Assembly (NCBI RefSeq): GCF_963583255.1
Contig: NC_084817.1
Span: 19,573,989 to 19,637,988 of the forward strand
Length of the DNA: 64,000 nucleotides
Source: Pyrus communis
Taxonomy: Eukaryota; Streptophyta; Magnoliopsida; Rosales; Rosaceae
Direction: 5' to 3'
In this document: positions 34,599 through 46,797 of the stretch, in pieces
Layout of the letters: each line of letters starts with the position of its first letter
Numbering within the stretch: the stretch's first letter is position 1
Made by a program: the position numbers and the translations under genes
Notes under the pieces: model-generated
Database searches by the model: none
The model's input: the letters and a program-made list of their open reading frames with translations, nothing else
Told to the model about the DNA's origin: nothing

Positions 34599-35674
34599 GA
34601 CTACAGAGCTATACTGCATCTTATACTTAGCTTATACCATATCGTACTTGATAAAGTAGTCAAGATCCCTGAACCCCAAACTCATGCGATGTAGTTGAGC
34701 GTACTTCATAAACTATGCAAGTTGCCTAACAGAACTAACAAAGACCACTTATTCGAGTGGCTACACAGAAAAGTATTCGCAACAAAGTTTCAAGTTAATT
34801 AGATACTGGAGGCTTAAAATAAAGAGAAAACTCTTACTTTTACTTCAATCTTCCCAGATAAAGCTGGTACCTCAACCGTACCACCAAGAATAGCCTGAAA
34901 TATTCAAACATTCACCATCAAAAGTAATATTTAACGCCTGTAAAAAAAAATATTTACACAGGATGCCTACTGGAAAATAACTTGCATCAGATACTTTATC
35001 CATTATTTTTTTTTTGAAGTACAAATAAAATAATTAGAGCAAACATGGAAGTCCCCAAAAGAAACAGATAGTACTAAGTTTTAGAAAGACAAAAAGAAAA
35101 CAATAATGAGGATGCTAAAAGAATGTTGGAAAAGATAAAGACAGAGATAATATCATATGGTACAAAAAGGAAAGCACCAGACATTGCCAAAAGAAAATAT
35201 CTCATCATGTAGAGTAGAAACAAGATGGCTATTAGTCATATGAATGCAAGGAATCATCCTCACTTGTGTAAAGCTAATATTCGAGTCCACATAAAGATCT
35301 GCACCGTCTCTAGCAAAGATAGGATCTTCGTCAACCTACACCAAAGAGAAACAGAATTTGACAGGGCATATCAGGATACGCATTCACAACCATACTAGCT
35401 TCTATACAATGAGTCACTTGAATGCAATTGGGTCAAGTTTAAATTCTCATATGCTGTGAAAAAATTCCAGAAGCTTGACACAATTCCAGTTTGTCCTCTT
35501 TTTTAGGGCGAGCAAAGGATTAAGTCCTCCACAACACTTAGATTATTAGAACATGCTATAAAAGAAAGAGTAAGTTGTGCCTTTAGTTTAATGTATAGCC
35601 AGCCTGCCGCGCTTCCTCGTGCCCCACTATTCCCAGCCTCTGGAACACTGATTGTATCTCCAGAATCCACACCT

Positions 35675-35677
<3 letters not shown>

Positions 35678-35727
<50 letters not shown>
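35678..35727. repeat. (GA)n microsatellite at a DnaJ exon edge
   Basis: Fifty bases of uninterrupted ga repeats. On the minus strand this is a CT-run that directly precedes the aaaag|gtgtggattc acceptor of the exon at about 35667, so it serves as the polypyrimidine tract. Confidence 0.9.
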
Positions 35728-35729
<2 letters not shown>

Positions 35730-38700
35730 TTAGGTAAATAATGAAAGTTCAATTTGAAATCACAACATATGATAATATCTGAACAGTAAAGTGAGAGAAG
35801 CTTCTTGTAATGACTCGAAAGTACAATACACAATGGCAAACAAGCATAGCAAAGTAGCTTCTTTCGTATCAACTCTTGACAAGATTGTCATGTTTTCTGA
35901 ACTTGTATTCAATTGACCTTTTAACTCTGTCTCCCTATATAAATATACAATACAAGTTTTCTAGAGCCAAATTATATTTATGTAACACAAATAGGAGAGT
36001 ATGCTGATCAGAAAGCCCATTGTTCAATCCCCATTAATCAATTCAAACAATTTATTACCAACCTGCTGGTATCGAAACTTAAACCTGTCTAACACCTTCA
36101 ATAATCCCTAATCCTCTGCATGACAAGCAATATTCCTGCAACAGGTAGATAAATTAAACACCAACAGTATTACTTGCATCCATCTATTAACCAAAATAGT
36201 TTTCTCGTTGGGAATCAAGTTAAACCTTGATTATTTGGCCCGATCCTTAACACGTACTGCATGTTGATGTGAATGGAGGAACTGTAACCTGGTAGGAGAT
36301 TAAAATTCAGAACAGACTATTGTAGTTAATAATTTGTCACACTTGTAGAATGACAAATATAAAATAACATAAAAATCATCTGCTCAAACTGACTCCTTTT
36401 AGAAGAAATATTTCCATAATCATCATTAGTGGATAGCCACGCCCATCTGCATTATGAAATATAAGGTACTAGAGACATTACTTATAAAAGGGGACAAATT
36501 GTTACATGGAAATCATGAAAACGAACAATGCAAAATAATGAATCCAAAATGTGTGCAAACTTTTCGACAATAATCTTGTTTGAACTATTGTTTCTCATTG
36601 GGATTATAGAGTGGAGTTATTCATCACTCTCCTGACAGCAGGGTTTTGCTTAATGCCATCCAAATACAATTCTTTGTCATAATGGTTCTAATCTACAGTC
36701 ATTTCTTCTTTCACTCGTGTTTTTTCTGTCCTAAGTGATAGCATGCTGCTAGCGTACTTTGTTTGGGAACTTATCAGATTTGTGATTTGGGGAGGGAACC
36801 TTAAAATGGATTCTAGAGTCCAAAATCTTGGTGTTAATCCGGAATCAAAGATAATAGAACTTCAAAAGCCAGAACCTTGAACTCTGACCAGACCCAACCT
36901 TGGACTCTGACCAGGCCCAAACAGTACTTCAGATACAAACCCCGACATCCAGCCACAGACCCCTGAACTGGAACACATATTCTAAACCCTGTAACCTGGA
37001 CCCTAACAAGAACGAGAAATTCCACAATTCCCAACGTGAAATATCATAGTCACACATAATGAAAAAATCAGAGTCCAAAAAGTGGTTCCTTATACGACTA
37101 ACCAACAGAATTTATACTAAACATTAGTCATGATTCTTAATTTCTATACAACCAAATTATATAAAATAAAATAAAAAAAGAGTATAAAAAGAAATCCATT
37201 GTCATATAAAAGAGAAAATAAATAGATAGTCATCTATATTATGGTCAAGGGTTTCCAAAACACACAATGGTTTTAATTTTTTAGATATATGTTATATTTA
37301 AGAGATTTCCTATTAAAAATCACAATCAGATCTTCAAACATTTAATCTACTCACAGCATGAATCACAGGGAACATGTGAAATGACAGAGAGATGCTTTGT
37401 GCATCTTTTAGCAGCTTCAGTGAAAGAAAGTGACAACTCCACCTATGAAACACATTAAAAACATTAATCATTTCAGCTTGGAAGTACAGAACGCGAACCA
37501 CATGACAAATGTAACCATAAGCGAACCAAGTTTACCTGGATATTTGATCCAGCTTGATCGAACTCATGTTCAAAGATCTGCAGTATCAAATGTCTATCAG
37601 AGTAAGATTAAATTGATTAAGGATTTCAACAAGCTGCATTAAGTTTTATGATAGAACAGGCACTGAAATACCTCTTGAAATATTTTATGGAATGAACTGG
37701 AAAAATTAGTTTCAAGACCATAACTAAACCCCTCTGCCCCAGCACTACCCTGACTTTGATTCTCATTTCTAAACCCCTCTGCACCTCCAGCAGTATATCC
37801 TACATTTTCTGACCCACTTGAGCGCACCTTCATTGAACAAAAAGAACAACTGAGTCAGATTAAAAAACAGTATATGGGATTAAGGATTTTGATTGCAAAG
37901 AAACTATTAAACCTTTGATGGCACTAGTAGAACATGCACACCACATTCTTCCAAGTAGAAGCAAAATAAAAAGTGAAAAAGGGAGTAATCACAACTGAGT
38001 ACTTACCAAATAGATTTAACTTTTAAACTACAAAAACTAGCTAAAACAATGTGGAGGTGTTTGTGTGTGTATGAGAGAGAGAGAGAGTGAAACGAAGTTA
38101 TTACCCTGTCATATTGTGCCCTCTTTTCAGGATCTTGCAAAGTCTGGAATTAACAATGAAAAAAAAGAAGATTAACGCAAACCCTACACACCAAAATTTA
38201 TGATTGCTTGGCAACAGCTCCCTTAAAATTCATACAGAAATAGAAGTTTGGTAAAATGCGACCCGGCCACAAGTCAAACCTCATAGGCATCTCTTATCTC
38301 TTGAAATTTTCTTTTAGAAGAAGGATTGTCCCTATTTACATCTGGATGGTATTTCTTGGCAAGCTGCATTCATAACAGTGTCAAAAATTACCATACTGTT
38401 TATTATGGAGAATCCCTCAACAAGTTACTCTATAATCGGATACGAGGGCAAAGAAACACGAATAGGGAAAGGACATGACCAGCATTATTGCACATTTCAC
38501 ATTCCAACTTAATACTTCGTACAATATTCATTCGCATCGAAAAAGTTCCTCTCACAGTCCACAACCAACCAGAAATTTTTCTTTCAAACAAGCAAACTCA
38601 TTTTAAACTGAACCAGACGCTGAACTAACATATTAAGTTTCATTGTATATGCAATGCAATAGCCTTAGCCACGACATTCTTTCTATACAAACTAGACCTC

Positions 38701-39224
38701 AAAATCACACCCAAAATCCTTCATACATGCAACTGAAAATCTGAAAACTGCCCGTGCGAAAAGCACTTTCAATCGCTTCTCCGCTTGCATTTTTCGAAAC
38801 ACCGAAAGTCTCGTAATAATCTCGTTCAGGTGCGCGGCAAAACCCTGCAAAGATAAGAACTTTAAGCCATAAACCCACAAAATTCTGGTTGCCACCACTC
38901 CAGAGCTCGAACCAACAGACCTATAACGTGTGAAAACCTGAGGCATGGAAATAACGATTTCCCAATGAGCTAGCCAAACCAGCCACCGCACCGCCAGAGC
39001 TCGAACCTAAGTTCAAACACTATAGAAATTAAGAACGGTTCCAACTTCTACAATACCTACAAAACAGTCAGGCAGGAGCAATGAAAGCAGCAGCAAATAA
39101 GCTCACCAGGTGTTGGATACAATGCCTTATTGAACGAGGAGAGGCCCCTATGCCAATCAGCTTGAACAATAGGCGACTCTGCCGCCACCGCCACCGACGA
39201 GACCAAACGCCTCCGCAGCTGCAT

Positions 39225-39674
39225 TCCAATACGTAAATTCTATGAATAAAGCAAAATTCATGAAGAAAACAGAATCAGTCTTCGAGCTTCGCGTCGCTCA
39301 CCAGGCCGAGGAAGCTCCATTTTCGCATGTCTTTTTACAGAGGTGTTTGATTCGGCTACCGTGATCGAAGCTCCAGAAGTAGCAATCCGGTAATTTCACC
39401 CGCCGCCGACTGGGTTTTGTTTCAGTACTTTGCGTGCCCCGGGGGTTTAAGTCTTTAACGAGCACAAACGGTGCCGTTTTAGTGTTACAATTCATTTCAG
39501 ATATTCTGGGACTGGGACCCACCGGTTACACTCCTGGATCTTCCTTAAATCCTGCTGTGAACTCCGCCGTCCTGGACTTTCATTGCTTGGCCGTGTACTC
39601 GTCGCCGGCCTGAGATGGTGGTCCCGCATTTTGCAAGCTCGGCAAGGCGGAGGCATCTGTCATCTCTCTGCTCT
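39225..39674. promoter_or_regulatory. shared upstream region between DnaJ and PPR genes
   Basis: About 450 bp separates the divergent DnaJ start (39224, minus) from the first recognisable PPR codons (about 39675, plus). No distinct TATA box is visible on either strand. A bidirectional promoter is inference. Confidence 0.4.
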
Positions 39675-41296
39675 TGAAATGATGGTCGCAGGGACGACGA
39701 GCTTCAGAGCAAGATTTTGGGGCTGAGAAAACCGGTTTGCAGCGCGACCACCGTGATTCAGAATTGGGTCGACGGAGGTCGCAAGGTCTGCGTTTTCTAA
39801 CTCCGCGGCGTCTCCGTTCAGCTCTTGAAGTCTAAACGCTTCGGCCACGCTCTCCAGGTTTCAATTCTTGTTCTGTTTGCTCAAAAATGTTCTTAAAATT
39901 TGTAAATTAGGACATTCTGCAGAGTTTTTTTTTTTTTAGATTAAAGTTCTCAATTTCAAATAAAAGTTTGGAAGTTTAGTGAATTTAGAAAGAGAGGGGT
40001 AATAGATTGCTCATCTCCGTAATGCAATGGTTGATGGGGTTAGTTTTGAATTTGTAGATTGTGTTTCTGTTGATATCAGGTGCTAACATGGATGGAAAGC
40101 CGAAGCGATTTTCGCCAGGTGATCATGCAATGAGGTTGCAGTCAACCATAAATGTGAATGGTATGTTGGAAGCTGAAGAGTATTTTGAGCAACTTTGCAC
40201 TGCTTTAAAAAAAAGCTGCTTGTCTCCCTCTTCTTTGTGGCTATGTTGTGGGGAGGGACACAGAGAAAGCCGAGGCGCTTATGCTGAAGCTTGGTGGTTT
40301 GGGGCTCATTGTGAACCCTAACCCGTATAATGAGATGATGAACCTGTATATGTCCACATCTGAATTTGGGAATGTGCCCCTTGTTGTACAGCAGATGAAG
40401 AAAAACAAGGTACCCTTAATTGGTTTATCCTATAACCTTTGGATGAATGCGAATGCCAAGCTATCCTGGTTTGGTTTGGTGGAGATGGTTTATAAAGAAA
40501 TGTTGAATGATAAGAATGTCAAGGTTAGATGGAGCACTTTGTCTTCTTTAGCTGGTATCTATACGAAAGCAGGCCTTGTTGAGAAAGGCAGTTTCGCCCT
40601 GAGAATTGCTGATAAAACCGTGTAATTGCATTCGCCTTGGTTGTTTTTTCCTCATAATATGCGCCTGTAATGAGTAAAGAGGACATTCTGCGACTTTGGA
40701 AAGCTAGTAAAGCGGTTGCTGGGAGAATTCCATATACCAATTACATGCAGATACTGTTGTGGTTGGCGAAGTTAGGTGATATTGTAGAAGCCGAGAGGAT
40801 TTTTATGGAGTGGGAATCCAATTGCTTTAGGTATGATATTCGAGTCTCCAGTGTCCTTCTTGGTGCATATATGCGGAATGGAATGACTGAGAAAGCTGAG
40901 GCCTTGCTTCTGCACACATTGGAGAAAGGCGGTCAACCAAATTATAAGACATGGGAGATCCTTATGGAAGGAAGGTTGAAAAGCAACATGGACAAAGCCA
41001 TTGAAGCGATGAAAAAAGGGTTTAGTGTGTTGCAAGATTGTCATTGGAGGCCATCAGATGATACTGTAATCGCCTTTGCTGATTATTTCGAAAAGCATAG
41101 GAACATTGAGGATGCAAATTGGTATATCAGAGTTATCCATTTATTTGGTTTTGCAAGTTTGACATTATACAAATCACTGCTTAGAATGCGCCTTTCTGCT
41201 CAGAGATCAGCCTCTGACATCCTGAAGATGATGGAGGAGGACAAAGTCGAGATAGTTGAAGATACTTATGCCCTGGTTCAAGCCTTCAAGGTGTGA
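39675..41296 (+). pseudogene. mitochondrial-type PPR protein gene, broken
   Basis: This encodes a P-class pentatricopeptide repeat protein of the small plant family around Arabidopsis At2g20710/At4g21705. Such proteins bind organelle RNA. The first exon (about 39675-39858) reads DDELQSKILGLRKPV, then SATTVIQNWVDGGRKV, and hits TAA at 39798-39800. The second (from about 40079) reads KRFSPGDHAMRLQ and LEAEEYFEQL. The frame then slips in the A-run at about 40207-40214. It continues as GRDTEKAEALMLKLGGLGL to a stop at 40623-40625 and resumes in another frame (SKEDILRLW, GDIVEAERIFMEWESN, PNYKTWEILMEG) to a natural stop at 41294-41296. Four lesions make it a pseudogene unless they are sequence errors. 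The C-terminal third is intact. Confidence 0.82.
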
Positions 41297-42125
41297 CTAA
41301 TTAATTTGAATTTTAATATTTATTGATTTAACGTATTCATTTATGTTATTTTATTCAAAAATATGGTAAAAATACGGGTAGAATGCATGAATTTTATATG
41401 TATTTTTGAAAAATGTTTGTAAATGGCGTGTTTTAAACGTGAAAAGCATGTGCTTACGTGTATCGTACGTTAGAGTTTTAAAAATTGTACAATTTAACGA
41501 ATCATTAATACGTTTATGGAAGACGGCATTTTTTTTTTTAATTCATACAAGTGCTTGTATAATACGCATAGTATACGCGATTTACTAACTATGGAACAGT
41601 TGTGCATGGTAACTTAGGCTTCCTATGAAGGCTCGCAGGACAGGTTAATGCTTCTCTGACTGTTGGTTGGTGAATCAATGACTCGAAGGAGCAATTGTTC
41701 ATGAAAGATATAGGTCCACTGATTCGGGGAAGTTGCTTCTTTGTTACTTAAAGTTGGAGAGAAATATTTATCCAATAGTCTCTCCTCCTCCAGTTTTCTA
41801 ATCCATACAGTAAGGGACGCAGCACCTGTGTCAGTGTGTGGATTGTCAAGGAAGATCGCTGCATCTTGGGTCATTTTCCTTCACTGCGACCGAGCAATCA
41901 ACAGATGAAATGTTTGGTCATGATTTTTAAGGTAATTTTTCCCTGATACTATTTCTTTAAAGCGCTGCTGAAATGCAAACATTTTAATTGTATTTTACCA
42001 ATTTGTTGATCTATGATATCATGAATTGAGCTGATGCTCACTTTATTCCTCGTACACAACCATTTTTATGAATGAAATGATGATAAAAATATGCAGGGAC
42101 CATCGAGAGATGGCACCGAAACACT
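41297..42125. other. gap between PPR remnant and GST, no gene recognised
   Basis: An 83-codon frame on the minus strand (41874-41623) has no motif that I know. The rest is A/T-rich. 42060-42125 is the likely 3' untranslated region of the GST gene. Confidence 0.5.
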
Positions 42126-42926
<801 letters not shown>

Positions 42927-42950
42927 TCATATTCCCAATTCCGCATGCCA

Positions 42951-42957
42951 ATTTATA
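42951..42957 (-). promoter_or_regulatory. TATA box of the GST gene
   Basis: The minus strand reads TATAAAT 43 bases upstream of the start codon, a normal spacing for a short 5' untranslated region. Confidence 0.6.
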
Positions 42958-45900
42958 GACAGAATTCAATGATGACGTCATTGCTGAGTTTTCTTTTTTG
43001 TTTTTTTTTTATTTTTTATATTTTCCTTCTTTTTTGACCAGACGAATTTTCTTGCATTTAGAACTTTGAGTTTGACCTGCAACGTTTGAGATGGAGACGG
43101 CTTTGACTTGTCGTAAGCGACTTTTATCTTCTAGCTTCTTCTATTATGTTCTTCGGATATATTATTACAGCAGTGTTCCAGTTCATGTAGATAGATGTCT
43201 TTTGGTCGTTGGTTATTGTGTAATCAATGTTACATCAGTCAAAGTTTTAGTATGATTGTTAGATGGTTGAATGAGTTGTTAGTTGATTTGTTAGTTACTT
43301 CGTGGTTAATTAAGTTTGTATTCTTCTGCATATAACGTACTTCAACTTACAAATATAAGTTGTCGTTTTCCTTAAATATACAGAACTTTCGTTTTTCCCA
43401 AAAAAATTTCTCTCTCTAGTTCTTCATTTTCCCCCATCTTGTCTGTTCTTTAATTCTTCTCAATGTAGTTAACAGTTCAATAAGGTAAGGTGATGCTTTA
43501 AATTTACTCACATATCATTGTGTTATTAAAGCAGGATGCAACCATCGAAGTATATGCGGTCCATCAAAATCCTTGTTCTTTCAGATTTAATTTTACTTAT
43601 TTGTCATTGTGTTATAAATCAGAACGACACAATAAAAGTATATGCGGTCCTTCAAAGTCCGCGTTCTTCCGGCTTTAATTTGAATGCCCCAACTCTCCTA
43701 TGCAATTTTTCATACATGAGTCGTAGATTGGTTTCCCATGTAAGTCTAGATATTTATTTTGAAAAGAAAAAAATAAAACTACTTATTTACTAATATATGG
43801 CATATGTTTAAAACTATTTTCACACTCCTTTATGTCCTGTTTCACTTCTTTTGTTTGTTATTGTCTCGATTCACCGTTGAATTGTATAATTTGATGGCTA
43901 TAAAAACAAAAGGATAAAGAAGGAATATCAAAATCATTTTCCCATGTGTTTAGAATTAGTGCTTTTTACATATCATTTTTATATTTCATGCATTCATTTT
44001 TTACCTCTCACATGCTCTTATTAATTTTTTGTCGTTAATTATTTTTAATTCATTCGATCCGACGGTAGAAAATTGATAGAAGTGTATAAAAGTAAAAATA
44101 TGTACTTCAAAACTAAAGCAAGGGAACAAACGCAATTAATAGTTGATGCATCTACTTTAAATGACATTTCTATAAGAGGAAAGGGAGTAAGATGTATACC
44201 ATTGGTGGAGAGCAACGCAACGTCGAAGTTGCAGATGTTGCCTGGAGTGTTTAATTTTAATTTTAATTTTTTTATTTTATTTTGCATTGATCTTTTCATA
44301 TTTCTTAAAATAAACATGGTTTTTAATAATTCAAAATGAAATATTTAACAGTAAAATAACGAAATTGACCATATTGACTAACAGTAATACAAAGAGAAAT
44401 CTGCCAAATTGAAAACTTAGGAACTAAATTGACCAAACACGTAAAACACAAGGACCATTTTGACATTTAAGCCTTTGTTTTTGGACATTCTCTCTCAAAT
44501 TGGATATGAACATGCTTATTTCTTTAGGAAAACTAACCAAAAGGGCTTCAAAATTTTAAATTTTAACCAAAAACCATATACAAACTTTATTTAACGATAA
44601 AAACAAAAAATAAAAAAATAATCCAACCACCCGCGCGTAAGCACGCGCCAACCAATTCAAATATCAAATCAAGCCTTTGTTGTAACTGTGAGCAGATAGA
44701 ACTGATAAGAAGACTAACGTGCAGTGCAAAATAAGTAGTGGGAGTAGTACAATGAATGATGAGATGAAATGGATGGATGAAATAAATTATTTTCAAAACA
44801 TTTCATTGGGAAGGAAAACGTAAGAGTGAAGCTTCAATGACTCTTTTTTTCTTTTAGAGAGGGAGAGAGAGAAATCTGTTTACGTACAGAAAGAGAGAAA
44901 AGAAAAGTAGTAATTTTCAATAGAAAATCAACAGTGCAAAAGCAACACCCAAATTACTTTTTAAATATTTCATCGGGAAGGAAGAGAGGGAGTGTGTAAG
45001 GAACAACCAAATCCTTTCAAACTGACATCAATAAACTCTAAAAAAATTTAAAAAGAGATAGAAATTTGAGATAAAAAAATATATTGCTGACATCAATACA
45101 TGACAGTAATTTGTAAGGAAATAGCTTAAAAATAGTGATAGTGCTAGTGTTCGATTTTAAGAAATAGTCAGTGTTTAGTTTACGAAATAGTTAGCTTTTT
45201 GTTTAAGAAATAGTCAGTGCTTAGTTTACGAAATAGTGACAGTACTGGTTTACAAAACAGTGATAATACTAGTGTTTGGTTTGAAAAATAGTCAGTGCTT
45301 AGTTTACGAAATAGTGATAGTACTATTACTTGGTTTAATATATATATATATAGTCTATTGTGTTTGATTTAAGAAATAGTCAGTGTTTAGTTTACGAAAT
45401 AGTAATAGTACTAGCGTTCAGTTTAAGAAATAGTCAATATTCAGTTTACAAAATAGTCAGTGTTTAGTTCAAGAAGTAATGATAGTATTAGTGTTCCGTT
45501 TAAGATATAGTTAGTGTTTAGTTTAAGAAATACTGTTCAGTTTAAGAAGTAGTCAATGTTTAGTTTACAAAATAGTGTTTGGTTTAAGAAGCAGTCAATG
45601 TTCAGTTTAAGAAATAGTGTTCAGTTTAAGAAGTAGTCAATATTTTGTTTAAGAAATTGTCACGGTATTAATGTTCATAAACTAAATAATGAAAAATTTC
45701 TTTATTTTTGATTTTGTAATATTATTACTTACTTTGTTATAAAACAATTGAAAGAATAATCAAATAAACAAATAATAAAATAAAAATAAAATGGTTATGG
45801 AGTGAGGTGAAAAAATAAAAAATAAAAGTGAAAAAGTTGATGTTGATGGGTGAGGTGAAAGGAGAGAAAAAAATGGATGTGAACATAGAAAGAGGGAGAG

Positions 45901-46797
45901 AGAGAGAGAAAGAGGTTGCACTGTTAAGTGAGGAAGAGAGAGAGTGTGTGTGATGTGACGTGCGGTCCCGCACATTAATATATGTTTTTTTTTATTTTTT
46001 GTGTTTTTCTGTTTTGTTGTTATGTAAAACTTTTGTCATTTTCATTAAAATTTGAGTCATTTTTATTAAAGTTTAAGTCTTTTTTATTAAATAAAGTTAG
46101 TAGATGGTTTTTGGTTAATTAAAAATTTTGAGAAGCCTTTTTCATTAAAATTCCCTATTTCTTTCCCAAACTTGATATAAACACAAGTTTTATAGGCAAT
46201 AAGTTCCTAATCCATCCATTTATAGGATTCATTTTTTGTTATTGAACAATGTACAGATGTATAACGTCAACTCTGTACGGTCAGAAAAACAAAGGTTAAT
46301 TTGGTAGTTAAAGACTAACGGATGAAATTTTAGAGAATAAAACATAAACTAGACCATAGCATTCATAAAAAAAGGGATCAACTTACATAGAACATGTTCA
46401 CCGTCACTTAGCATCCCGATCCAATAATACAATGTCATGTGTTAAAAATCTTACACCCATCATTGTTTTAAAAGTAAATAAAATTTCATATCCTTTCAAA
46501 TAATAGTTATAAGCACACACCATCAGGCATCTGCCGATGTAATGTGGTCTGATTACATTTGCACGCAAGCACACTTTAAGCAAAATGGCAGCTTAAAACG
46601 CTTTTGGCTTAATTATACCAAGTACCACCTAACCTGGTGTTGCATACAAGCCACTGTTTAAACACCTAACCTAGAGGCAATATCCCAAAAACAGCACAAC
46701 AAACTGCATTCCAATCATTTCGGATGCTTTCCTCTTTCGGGTGGAAAGGAAGGGTTAACTAAATTCCAGCATAAAATTTGTGCTTCACAGTACAAAG
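42958..46797. other. intergenic region without genes
   Basis: 43515-43690 contains two related 85-90-bp blocks, each with agtatatgcggtcc. 44860-44910 and 45880-45945 are GA-rich. A 23-bp-type minisatellite occupies 45127-45680. Frames at 44045-44339 and 45737-45975 are compositional. Nothing else is supported. Confidence 0.55.
45127..45680 (+). repeat. degenerate minisatellite (agtgtttagtttaagaaat-type unit)
   Basis: A unit of about 20-25 bases, roughly gaaatagtcagtgtttagtt, recurs some 20 times with two alternating variants: one ends in ttacgaaatagtgatagtac and another in ttaagaaatagtc. A short (ta)n run interrupts it near 45342-45352. It codes for nothing. Confidence 0.85.

Larger units (their letters stand above)
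32024..39224 (-). pseudogene. mitochondrial DnaJ (ATJ1-type J-domain protein), with several lesions
   Basis: Exons read on the minus strand: 39224-39107, 38844-38753, 38363-38280, 38143-38105, 37827-37672, 37577-37536, 37442-37355, about 36448-36395, 36288-36226, 36135-36085, about 35667-35595, 35335-35264, 34894-34838, 33559-33511, 33429-33360, 32570-32475 and 32051-32024. They give an Arg-rich leader, a J domain (RDYYETFGVSKNAS, HPD in [10 protein letters not shown]), a cysteine-rich zinc region, a substrate-binding domain and the ending LYQQLSTG. Phases agree across most joins. Lesions: the exon 2 donor reads ACG|GGCAGT where GT is needed. The second CxxCxGxG zinc repeat is missing. An in-frame TAA (36247-36249) falls in the third repeat. 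The short segment before GVDSGDT is not found, and the next donor is GC. The gene would be a co-chaperone for mitochondrial Hsp70 if functional. It is either a pseudogene, a mutant allele or partly mis-sequenced. Confidence 0.8.

Noticed and set aside
38692..38991. 99-aa minus-strand frame
   Set aside because: It overlaps DnaJ exon 2 in the wrong frame; the J-domain reading is in another frame.
45127..45680. CRISPR-like array
   Set aside because: Units are tandem without unique spacers, and the sequence is plant nuclear DNA.
45737..45975. Ser/His/Phe-rich minus-strand frames
   Set aside because: Compositional product of GA- and A-rich DNA; no motif.
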